Assembly (NCBI GenBank): GCA_900770145.1
Contig: CAAGJL010000044.1
Coordinates: forward strand, 1 to 9,469
DNA length: 9,469 bases
Source: Clostridia bacterium
GTDB lineage: Bacteria; Bacillota; Clostridia; Oscillospirales; CAG-272
Direction: 5' to 3'
Shown here piece by piece: positions 1-5,878 of the stretch. The stretch's first letter is position 1. Every line of letters starts with the position of its first letter. The translations under genes were made by a program, and so were the position numbers. The notes below the pieces were generated by a model that saw only the letters and a program-made list of their open reading frames with translations, did not search any database and was not told the origin of the DNA.

Positions 1-855
1 TGCGAGATAAAACATTCCGATTACGCCGGGGCCGCCGTAAGCGCCGGTGACGGCACCGTGATAGGAGACCATCCCCACTTTGGCACCATACCGTTCCACC
101 AGCATCTCTTTCAGCGTTTCCACGTCTTTCAGGCAGTCTCCGTGGGTGAGGAACACCGGGTTTTCGGTCGGGTCAACGGCGGTTTCGCCGTATTTGTTGG
201 CAAGGGCAATCAGCGCGTTCTTTCTGCCGCGCACCTTTGCCATGTTCACGGCTTTTCCCTCGTTGCTGGCATGCAGAATCGGCTTGATGCCCAATGCGCT
301 GCCGAAAAACGTCATCGCGGAGTTCAGCCGCCCGCCGCGTTTGAGATAAATCAGGTCGTCCACGGTAAACCAGTGGGCGATGTGCCCGCGCGTTTCGGTG
401 GCAAATTCCGCCGCCTCCTCAATCGTGGCGCCCTTTTCTTTTTTCTGCACCGTCATCCAGATCAACAATCCTAGCCCCGCGGAGGCGCTGAGCGTATCTA
501 CGGTAAGAATTTTGCGGGCAGGATACTTTTCCTTCAGCGATTCGGCGACCATGTGCCCCGTCTCATAGGTGGAGCTGAGCCCCCCGGAAAGACCGAGATA
601 AAGAATATCGTTGCCTGCCGACAACTCTTCCTCAAATGCCATGCGGAACACCTCGGAGTTTACCGCCGCGGTTTTGACCAGGTGCCCCTCTCTCATTTTT
701 TCGTAAAATTCTTTATGGCTGATATCCTCAAAGGTGTACTCCTTTTCGGAGTCGTCAAACTTAAATGTAAGATTGCAATAGCGCACCCCCCACTTCTGCA
801 ACAGGGCAGGGAGGATGTCACAGCCGGAATCTGTGAAGATGACATACGGGTTCAT
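1..855 (-). CDS. DegV family fatty-acid-binding protein (3' end cut by window)
   Basis: Reading the minus strand from the ATG at 855-853 gives 285 uninterrupted codons to the window edge, so only the last few residues are missing (family length about 280-290). Seen: the N-terminal FTDSGCDI (usual form TDS-x-x-D), the central LGLSGGLSSTYE (usual SSGLSGTYQ), VDTLSASAGLGLL, then FTVDDLIYLKRGGR and LGIKPIL, all in DegV order. The start is fixed by a GAAAGGAG ribosome binding site just upstream. Family knowledge: DegV/FakB proteins bind a fatty acid between two alpha/beta domains and, in Firmicutes, present it to the kinase FakA for phosphorylation; they are cytoplasmic. No FakA gene is in view, so the exact role and ligand are open. 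It is divergently transcribed from the XRE regulator. Family assignment is firm; a FakB role is inference. Confidence 0.93.
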   Translation of the reverse strand, partial: MNPYVIFTDSGCDILPALLQKWGVRYCNLTFKFDDSEKEYTFEDISHKEFYEKMREGHLVKTAAVNSEVFRMAFEEELSAGNDILYLGLSGGLSSTYETGHMVAESLKEKYPARKILTVDTLSASAGLGLLIWMTVQKKEKGATIEEAAEFATETRGHIAHWFTVDDLIYLKRGGRLNSAMTFFGSALGIKPILHASNEGKAVNMAKVRGRKNALIALANKYGETAVDPTENPVFLTHGDCLKDVETLKEMLVERYGAKVGMVSYHGAVTGAYGGPGVIGMFYLA

Positions 856-909
856 ACAGGTTCTCCTTTCCGATTTGGCGCACAGGGCGCGAAAAAATTC
901 AGCATTCAT

Positions 910-939
910 ATTTTAATGCGAAAGCGAGAATTTAATCAA
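910..939 (-). promoter_or_regulatory. Putative sigma-A promoter for the DegV gene
   Basis: On the minus strand TTGATT (939-934) and TAAAAT (915-910) are separated by 18 bp, about 55 bp upstream of the DegV start codon. The match to the consensus is moderate and no experimental start is known. Confidence 0.5.
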
Positions 940-1002
940 CCTACTTTTGCGGAATCGCGCTATATTTTTCGGGGTCAGGGGTGTAGAGCTGCGGATTTTT
1001 TA

Positions 1003-1019
1003 TTCTACCGGCAGTAGAA
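1003..1019. repeat. Short dyad TTCTAC-N5-GTAGAA
   Basis: A perfect 6-bp inverted repeat with a 5-bp centre lies between the two divergent promoters, about 25 bp upstream of the -35 box of the XRE gene and about 65 bp upstream of the DegV -35 box. It has the size of a dimeric repressor or activator site. Which protein would bind it cannot be told from the sequence. Confidence 0.35.
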
Positions 1020-1043
1020 ACCCCGGTATGTGGTGAAAAACAC

Positions 1044-1072
1044 TTGATTTTTTCTTTCGGATGTGTTATACT
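1044..1072 (+). promoter_or_regulatory. Sigma-A promoter of the XRE membrane regulator
   Basis: TTGATT (1044-1049) and TATACT (1067-1072) are separated by exactly 17 bp, with a TGT extended -10 element directly before the -10 box. The gene starts at 1118, giving a leader of about 40 nt. The last two bases of the -10 box overlap a long dyad (1071-1103), which suggests repressor control. Confidence 0.75.
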
Positions 1073-1103
1073 GTCAGGCGGAAAGAATTTTTCTGCCTGA
1101 CAG
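1071..1103 (+). promoter_or_regulatory. Long dyad from -10 box to ribosome binding site: operator or leader hairpin
   Basis: CTGTCAGGC (1071-1079) and GCCTGACAG (1095-1103) form perfect 9-bp arms. The inner bases continue to pair with one or two wobbles (GGAAA with TTTCT), so in RNA nearly the whole element could fold into one hairpin. It begins in the -10 box, covers the expected transcription start and ends at the AGGAGGTGA ribosome binding site (1102-1110). As DNA it suits a dimeric HTH protein, perhaps the product of the gene itself; as RNA it could limit ribosome access. Both readings are inference. Confidence 0.55.
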
Positions 1104-1117
1104 GAGGTGAGATTTGC

Positions 1118-1747
1118 ATGAAAGACGTAAAAGCGATTATCGCGGGGAATATTGCTGCCCTTCGCCAGAGCGTGGGGATGACCCAGTTGGAATTTGCCGA
1201 GAAACTGAACTACTCCGATAAAGCGATTTCCAAATGGGAGCGCGGAGAATCCATCCCGGATGTCACGGTGCTTTTGCAGATTGCGGAACTGTTCGGCGTG
1301 ACGTTGAATTATCTGGTGGAGGAAACGCACCCGGCGGAAGCGCAGAAAAAGCGCAACAAACTCATCAACCGCGGCTTTATTACGGGTATCGCCGTTCTGC
1401 TGGTGTGGCTGATTGCCACGTTCTGCTTTATGGTGGTGGATTTTTCCACCGGAGGGATCGATTTTCAGTGGCTGGCGTTTGTCTACGCCGTGCCGATTTC
1501 TATGATCGTGTGGTTGGTATGCAACAGCGTGTGGTTCAACCAGCGGCGCAACTATCTCATTATTTCGCTTCTGATGTGGTCGGTGCTGGCTACCGTGTAC
1601 CTCACGTTTCTGCCGTTTGGTTATAACCTGTGGTTGATTTTCAGTCTCGGCGTCCCCGGTCAGATTGCCATTATATTCTGGTCGCGCCTGAAGTATCGCG
1701 CCAAGCCTGCCCCCGCGGGAGATCCCGCCCCTGCGGAGAAATCATAA
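1118..1747 (+). CDS. XRE family transcriptional regulator with four-helix membrane domain
   Basis: 209 residues from the ATG at 1118, which is 7 nt after a near-perfect AGGAGGTGA. An in-frame ATG at 1061 lies inside the promoter and is rejected. Residues about 7-66 form a Cro/C1-type helix-turn-helix: MTQLEFAEKLNYSDKAISKW holds helices 2-3, followed by ERGESIPDVTVLLQIAELF. After a charged linker (about 72-85) come four hydrophobic segments, roughly 87-108, 118-139, 145-166 and 170-188, then a short Pro/Ala-rich tail. This makes a DNA-binding protein anchored in the cytoplasmic membrane, a layout common in Clostridia and Bacilli, usually of unknown signal. A membrane or envelope cue is plausible. 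The dyad over its own promoter suggests autoregulation. Control of the ATP synthase operon downstream is possible from position only. Confidence 0.88.
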   Translation: MKDVKAIIAGNIAALRQSVGMTQLEFAEKLNYSDKAISKWERGESIPDVTVLLQIAELFGVTLNYLVEETHPAEAQKKRNKLINRGFITGIAVLLVWLIATFCFMVVDFSTGGIDFQWLAFVYAVPISMIVWLVCNSVWFNQRRNYLIISLLMWSVLATVYLTFLPFGYNLWLIFSLGVPGQIAIIFWSRLKYRAKPAPAGDPAPAEKS

Positions 1748-1801
1748 GCGAAAAATATATAATTATAAGAAAAAAATATGCATTTATTTCACCGCTCGTT
1801 C

Positions 1802-1830
1802 TTTACAAAAAGGGCGGTCGGTGTTATAAT
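1802..1830 (+). promoter_or_regulatory. Strong sigma-A promoter of the ATP synthase operon
   Basis: TTTACA (1802-1807) and the perfect TATAAT (1825-1830) are 17 bp apart, with a TGT extended -10 element. A very A/T-rich stretch (about 1748-1790) upstream could serve as an UP element. Transcription should start near 1836-1838. It is the only good promoter between the XRE gene and the atp genes. Confidence 0.85.
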
Positions 1831-1844
1831 GTAGAAAATCCGGA

Positions 1845-1884
1845 CGCGCCGCATGTTTCTCACGGATGTGCGGCGCGCTTTTTT
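1845..1884 (+). terminator. Intrinsic terminator in the atp leader (possible attenuator)
   Basis: CGCGCCGCA (1845-1853) pairs perfectly with TGCGGCGCG (1869-1877) and is followed by C and six T (1879-1884): a textbook rho-independent terminator. It starts only about 8 nt after the expected transcription start of the atp promoter and ends 28 nt before the first atp start codon. It can also end transcripts from the upstream XRE gene, which has no other terminator. The atp promoter therefore sends RNA polymerase directly into it. A competing pairing, ATCCG (1838-1842) with CGGAT (1863-1867), is weak. Confidence 0.75.
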
Positions 1885-1912
1885 GCAAAAGATGCAGAAG
1901 AAAGGAGAAAAA

Positions 1913-2245
1913 ATGACGTTTTGGTTGTGGGGCGCGGCTTTCGCGTTCCTTGGCGGCGTACTGGTCGGCGGGGTCTGCTATCTGATTTCGGTGCAGATGT
2001 TGCGGCGCGCGCCCGCGCGGGTTTCCGCCTTTTCCATCGTGCGAAACCTGATTCAGATCGGGTATTTTCTGGCGGTGTATTTCCTGGCGCCCGCTCTCCC
2101 GTGGGATCTGATTCCTCTGCTGATTGGCGCGGCATTGGGCATTACCGTTTCCTCGCTTTATTTTACCTCGCGGCTGGTAAAGGTCGCGTCCGCGCGGAAA
2201 AAACCGCCGGAGGAGCAGCAGTCAAAGGAGGAAAACGATGGGTGA
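1913..2245 (+). CDS. AtpI/AtpR-like small membrane protein of the ATP synthase operon
   Basis: 110 residues from the ATG at 1913, preceded by AAAGGAG. An in-frame ATG at 1853 sits inside the terminator stem and is rejected. Three hydrophobic helices are visible at about 4-27, 42-62 and 64-85, with a glycine-rich first helix (LGGVLVGGV), a conserved-looking Arg44 at the start of helix 2 (SIVRNLIQIGYF), and a highly charged C-terminal tail from about 93. Position (first gene before subunit a), size and topology fit the loose AtpI / subunit I group; the glycine helix plus an Arg at helix 2 also recalls AtpR of N-type ATPases. AtpI-type proteins help c-ring assembly or ion supply and are not essential in most species. 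It ends 8 nt inside atpB, so the two are probably coupled in translation. Family placement is tentative. Confidence 0.7.
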   Translation: MTFWLWGAAFAFLGGVLVGGVCYLISVQMLRRAPARVSAFSIVRNLIQIGYFLAVYFLAPALPWDLIPLLIGAALGITVSSLYFTSRLVKVASARKKPPEEQQSKEENDG

Positions 2246-2972
2246 AAATTCGAGAGTTCTGATCCGTATTTTCGGGGTGCTGGACGTCACGGGCGAGGTG
2301 GTTGCCATGTGGGGGATTCTCGCGCTGGTTGCCATCGTTTCTCTCATCGCCACAAGGCATATGAAAGAGCGCCCGGGGAATTTTCAGAACATTGTGGAGA
2401 CCGGGGTGGAGTATCTCGACAACTTCTTTTCCGGGATTCTCGGCAAGGAGAAGGCGCGCAGGTATTTTCCGTTTCTCGCCTCGCTGTTTGTTTTTATCAT
2501 TCTTTCCAATTATTCGGGGCTTCTCCCCGGCGTCGGCATGACGGATTACGTCAAAGCGCCGACCTCGTCGCTTTCCACCGGGCTGGCGCTGGGCGGCATT
2601 GCGTTTGTGTTTTTGCAGGCGGCAGGGCTTTGCAACGGGGTGGGGCATTACTTCAAACGGTTTGTGACCCCGGCATTCTTTATGTTGCCGCTGCTGTTGC
2701 TGGACGAGTTTATCAAGCCCGCATCGCTGGCACTGCGTCTTTACGGCAACGTGTTCGGCGAGGAAACGGTCACGGAGGAATTGTACCACGTTCTTCCCAT
2801 CGGCGCACCGGTCATTATGATGGTGCTGTCGTGCCTGTTCTGCGCATTGCAGGCGGTGGTATTTACCATGTTGGTTTCGATTTATTTAGACGAGGCAACC
2901 GAAAAAGAAGAAGTGAAGTTGCCGCGTGAGAAACATTCCAAAAAGAAAATGAAAAGGAGCACACAATCATGA
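2238..2972 (+). CDS. atpB: ATP synthase FO subunit a
   Basis: 244 residues, start ATG at 2238 after AAAGGAGG. Subunit a forms the two ion half-channels beside the c-ring. Seen: NYSGLLPG (91-98), PTSSLSTGLALGG (108-120), then the key helix KPASLALRLYGNVFGEE (160-176), where Arg167 corresponds to the essential Arg210 of E. coli, and LQAVVFTMLVSIYL (204-217), with Gln205 matching the conserved Gln252. Five or more membrane helices are evident. The N-terminus is short compared with the 271-residue E. coli protein, and the C-terminus carries a lysine-rich tail (about 221-244, KHSKKKMKRS) beyond the last helix. Its stop overlaps the atpE start (ATGA). All residues needed for ion transport appear present. 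Confidence 0.97.
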   Translation: MGENSRVLIRIFGVLDVTGEVVAMWGILALVAIVSLIATRHMKERPGNFQNIVETGVEYLDNFFSGILGKEKARRYFPFLASLFVFIILSNYSGLLPGVGMTDYVKAPTSSLSTGLALGGIAFVFLQAAGLCNGVGHYFKRFVTPAFFMLPLLLLDEFIKPASLALRLYGNVFGEETVTEELYHVLPIGAPVIMMVLSCLFCALQAVVFTMLVSIYLDEATEKEEVKLPREKHSKKKMKRSTQS

Positions 2973-3199
2973 CAAGAGAAGCACTGATCGCACTCGCCGC
3001 CGCCATCGCGGTGGCATTCAGCACGATTTTTCCCGCTATCGCCCAGGGGCTGACCGCCAAGGCGGCAATGGAGAGCATTGCCCGCCAGCCTGACGCCGCA
3101 AAAGACATCCGTTCCTCCCTCATTATCTCCATGGCACTGATGGAGGCGCTGACGATTTACGGCTTGCTGATCGCCTTTATGCTGGTTTCCAAAATCTAA
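2969..3199 (+). CDS. atpE: ATP synthase FO subunit c (rotor ring)
   Basis: 76 residues, a two-helix hairpin that builds the rotor ring. The start overlaps the atpB stop and follows AAAAGGAG. Seen: polar loop ARQPDA (38-43) and the outer-helix ion site MEALTIYGL with Glu59. The Glu59/Ala60/Leu61/Tyr64 set equals that of proton-driven chloroplast c; compared with sodium-binding Ilyobacter c the Ser and Thr ligands are replaced by Ala60 and Leu61, while Gln26 remains. Proton coupling is therefore the likely reading. Odd: the inner-helix glycine motif (GxGxGxGxG in most species) reads T-I-F-P-A-I-A-Q-G at 19-27, keeping only the last glycine and placing a Phe in the packing face. It lacks the usual extra C-terminal residues after the outer helix. 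Confidence 0.97.
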   Translation: MTREALIALAAAIAVAFSTIFPAIAQGLTAKAAMESIARQPDAAKDIRSSLIISMALMEALTIYGLLIAFMLVSKI

Positions 3200-3211
3200 G
3201 GAGGGGCAGTC

Positions 3212-3628
3212 TTGAACATACAGGTTTCTGTGATGGTCTGGACGGTGATCTGCTTTCTTTTATTGGTGCTGATTCTCCAAAAACTGCTGTTTGCCCCGAT
3301 GTTGCGCATGATGGACGCGCGCACGGCGAGAATCGCGGCGGCGAAAAAGCGCCATGAGGACAACGAAAACGCCGAAAAAGCGGCAAAAGCCGCCGCGGAC
3401 GAGGCGTTTCGGGAGAGCACCGTCAAGGCAAAAAATGACGCGGAAAGGATGATCGTTCAGGGACAGGAGGAGGCAGACCGTTTGCTTGCCGCGGCGCGCA
3501 CCGAGGAGCAAAAAGAGTGTGAACGGTATGCGAAATCGCTGGATGCAGAGAAATCCGCGCTGTCCGCGGAGGTTGCCGGAGAGGCAGAAAAGCTGGCGGC
3601 GCTGTTTGTCTCCCGCCTGACCTCCTGA
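3212..3628 (+). CDS. atpF: ATP synthase FO subunit b
   Basis: 138 residues starting at a TTG (3212), chosen because AAGGAGGGG (3198-3206) lies 5 nt upstream and the next residues fit the b N-terminus. One membrane helix (about 6-27, VMVWTVICFLLLVLILQ) is followed by KLLFAPMLRMMDAR, the typical b motif, then an Ala/Glu/Lys-rich coiled coil to the end. Subunit b is the stator rod linking FO to F1. At 138 residues it is shorter than the usual 155-170 and ends soon after ...EVAGEAEKLAALFVSRL, so the part that normally contacts delta may be reduced. The next gene carries a second b-type helix and stalk, so the stator is probably a b/b' pair. Confidence 0.92.
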   Translation: MNIQVSVMVWTVICFLLLVLILQKLLFAPMLRMMDARTARIAAAKKRHEDNENAEKAAKAAADEAFRESTVKAKNDAERMIVQGQEEADRLLAAARTEEQKECERYAKSLDAEKSALSAEVAGEAEKLAALFVSRLTS

Positions 3629-3646
3629 CCCCTGAACAGGGAAATT

Positions 3647-5878
3647 ATGAATATCGTATATGCAATCATCAATTTCGCGATTCTTGTTTTGCTGATCGTA
3701 CTGCTTGGCAGAAAAAAGATCGCGGAGATTTTCCGTTCCCGCAAAGACCGCATCGACCGGGATATTTCCTTTGCGGAGGAAGCGGAAAAGGAAACCTTAA
3801 CCTTGCCTGAGCCGGAGCGTGCCGACCCGCCGGAAGCACTGGCGGCGGCGAGGCTGGCGGATATTGCCAAAGAAAACGAAACGAAATTGGCGGAGGCACA
3901 CAGTGCCGGCGCCGAAATGCGGCGCGAGATGCGCCGGGAGATGATCTCCGGCGTGCACCGGGAGGCGGTTTCCGCCATCCGGGAGAACGTGTTGCGGATG
4001 TTAGGCACAGAGCCGTATGCCACGGCTCTGCGGCAAAAAGAGCCGCAGATGGTGCAGAATATTGTCGGGAAAGTGCAACTGACCCCCGGTGATATTGCCT
4101 ATCTGAAAACGCATGACGTGCTGTACGTCACGTTGACTTCCGCATTTCCGCTCCCGGAGGAGCTGGTGCGGCAGATAGAGGAATACACCGACCGGATATT
4201 GGAGGCGGTGGGGGGCAAAACCTCTTTTTGGGTCAAGGAAAACCCGGACCTGTTGGGCGGGCTTTGCCTTCGTATCGGCGACACGGTGTATGATTGCTCC
4301 GTGACCGAGCGCCTGTATCAGATGGAGCACCGGATGCAGAAAGACTGCATCGAGGGCACGGAGGACGCGGCGCGCCTTGCCGCGGAACTGCGGGAGGATC
4401 TGGACGCGATGGGCGAACAGGTCTTTACCTACCAGCTCGGAAGAGTGCTGACGGTTTCGGACGGAATCTGCTGGATGGACGGCCTTGCCGACATTATGTA
4501 CGGCGAGGTGGTGGAGTTTGCCAGCGGAAACCGCGGGATGGTACTGGACATTCAGCCCGGCAAAATCGGGTGCGTGATTTACGGCGACTACGCGCATATC
4601 GAAAGCGGCAGCCGCGTGCGGCGTGTGGGCAAGATTGCTTCCGTGCCGGTGGGTGAAGCATTGCTTGGCAGAGTGGTGGATGCGCTGGGGCACGCCATTG
4701 ACGGTAAGGGGCAGATCCGCACGGGGGAACGCCGCCCCATCGAGTGCAAAGCGCCGGCTATTCTGGAGCGCGCCTCCGTCTCGGAGCCGCTTCATACCGG
4801 GATTAAGGCGATCGACGCACTGGTGCCGATCGGCAAAGGTCAGCGGGAACTGGTCATCGGTGACCGACAGACCGGTAAATCCGCCCTCGCGGTGGACGCG
4901 ATTATCAGCCAACGTGGCAGAAACGTGATGTGCATTTACGTTGCCATCGGGCAAAAGGATACCACGGTCGCCGGGCTTCGCGCCAAACTGGAACAGAACG
5001 GTGCGATGAAATATACCATTATCGTGTGTGCCGACGCGTCGGAATCGGCTTCGTTGCAGTATATCGCCCCCTTTGCCGCAACGGCGATGGGCGAGTACTT
5101 TATGTATGCGGGGCGCGACGTGCTGATCGTGTATGACGACCTTTCCAAGCACGCCGTGGCATACCGCGAGTTATCGCTTCTCTTGCACCGCCCCTCCGGG
5201 CGTGAGGCATATCCGGGGGATATTTTCTATCTCCATTCGCGCCTGTTGGAGCGCGCGGCAAAACTCTCGCCCGAACTGGGCGGCGGCTCCATGACCGCCC
5301 TGCCGCTCCTGGAAACGCTGGCGGGCGACATTTCGTCGTATATCCCGACCAACGTGATTTCCATCACGGACGGGCAGATATTCCTTGATACCGAACTGTT
5401 TTATGCGGGTCAGCGCCCGGCAATCAACGTGGGGCTTTCGGTCTCCCGTGTGGGCAGCGCGGCGCAGACAAAACTAATGAAGCAGGTTTCGGCTTCGCTT
5501 CGTATGCGCCTGGCACAATACCGGGAACTGTCCGGCTTTGCGCAGTTCGGCGCCGATGTGGACGCCGATACGCAAAAAACGCTGGATGCAGGCGTGCGGA
5601 TGATGACCGCGCTCAGACAGCGCCGCTTTTCGCCGCTGGAGGACTGGCAGGAGGCACTGTTGATCTTCGCCGTGGCGGAAGGGTTTGCCGACAGCGTTCC
5701 CGTGCCGGAATTCAGGGTGTTTGAAAGCGAATTGTATGCGTATTTTGAGACCAAAGAGCCGCAGTTGCGCGATGTGCTTGCCACCGGCGCCAAAATGACG
5801 GATGACGTGACGGCGCGCGTGCGCGGGGCGTTGGCTACCTTTGCCGGGGAGTGCGTATGGCAGGGCTCGAACAACTGA
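3647..5878 (+). CDS. Fused ATP synthase subunits b'-delta(C-terminal domain)-alpha
   Basis: 743 uninterrupted residues. Part 1 (about 1-143) is b-like: membrane helix 3-20, GRKKIAEIFRSRKDRID, a Pro-rich break (51-62) and a charged helical stretch ending RREMISGVHREAVSAIRENV. Part 2 (about 144-226) is the delta C-terminal domain: VLYVTLTSAFPLPEE, then NPDLLGGLCLRIGDTVYDCSV. Part 3 (about 230-743) is a whole alpha: LGRVLTVSDGICW, P-loop GDRQTGKS (405-412), YVAIGQKDTT, VLIVYDDLSKHA, PAINVGLSVSRVGSAAQ (591-607) with arginine finger Arg601. The six-helix N-terminal domain of delta is not recognisable. The start has only a weak, close AGGGA (3638-3642), unlike the strong sites of its neighbours. 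Alpha forms the non-catalytic nucleotide sites of F1; b' and delta belong to the stator. Fusions of b with delta are known in mycobacteria; this adds alpha. A composite arising from a sequencing error is unlikely because reading frame and codon style stay constant across both junctions. Confidence 0.95.
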   Translation: MNIVYAIINFAILVLLIVLLGRKKIAEIFRSRKDRIDRDISFAEEAEKETLTLPEPERADPPEALAAARLADIAKENETKLAEAHSAGAEMRREMRREMISGVHREAVSAIRENVLRMLGTEPYATALRQKEPQMVQNIVGKVQLTPGDIAYLKTHDVLYVTLTSAFPLPEELVRQIEEYTDRILEAVGGKTSFWVKENPDLLGGLCLRIGDTVYDCSVTERLYQMEHRMQKDCIEGTEDAARLAAELREDLDAMGEQVFTYQLGRVLTVSDGICWMDGLADIMYGEVVEFASGNRGMVLDIQPGKIGCVIYGDYAHIESGSRVRRVGKIASVPVGEALLGRVVDALGHAIDGKGQIRTGERRPIECKAPAILERASVSEPLHTGIKAIDALVPIGKGQRELVIGDRQTGKSALAVDAIISQRGRNVMCIYVAIGQKDTTVAGLRAKLEQNGAMKYTIIVCADASESASLQYIAPFAATAMGEYFMYAGRDVLIVYDDLSKHAVAYRELSLLLHRPSGREAYPGDIFYLHSRLLERAAKLSPELGGGSMTALPLLETLAGDISSYIPTNVISITDGQIFLDTELFYAGQRPAINVGLSVSRVGSAAQTKLMKQVSASLRMRLAQYRELSGFAQFGADVDADTQKTLDAGVRMMTALRQRRFSPLEDWQEALLIFAVAEGFADSVPVPEFRVFESELYAYFETKEPQLRDVLATGAKMTDDVTARVRGALATFAGECVWQGSNN
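4324..4411 (+). promoter_or_regulatory. Candidate internal translation starts for free alpha
   Basis: Two in-frame ATGs lie where a stand-alone alpha would begin. ATG 4334 (codon 230) has GGAG at 4324-4327, 6 nt upstream, and would leave about 35 residues before the conserved GRVLTVSDGI, close to the normal alpha N-terminus. ATG 4409 (codon 255) has GGGAGG at 4392-4397, 11 nt upstream, which is long spacing. Either would yield a free alpha beside the fusion. This is inference; G-rich codons could give such motifs by chance. Confidence 0.4.

Noticed and set aside
58..1017. Plus-strand frames over the DegV region
   Set aside because: They are shadows of the clearly conserved minus-strand DegV gene or run through its promoter region.
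1061..1117. Longer N-terminus of the XRE regulator from the ATG at 1061
   Set aside because: It would lie in the promoter and leader dyad; the ATG at 1118 has an almost perfect ribosome binding site and begins at the HTH domain.
1853..1912. Longer N-terminus of the AtpI/AtpR-like protein from the ATG at 1853
   Set aside because: That ATG lies in the terminator stem and has no ribosome binding site; the ATG at 1913 has AAAGGAG and begins at the first membrane helix.
3580..4340. That the fusion is a sequencing or assembly artefact
   Set aside because: Frame and codon style are continuous through both junctions, the linkers are short and plausible, and neither junction shows homopolymers or a nearby alternative stop in the expected place. 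It remains worth confirming.
4001..5152. Long open frame on the minus strand opposite the alpha fusion
   Set aside because: It is antisense to well-conserved ATP synthase domains, has His/Arg-rich composition typical of GC-rich shadow frames, and lacks a recognisable domain.
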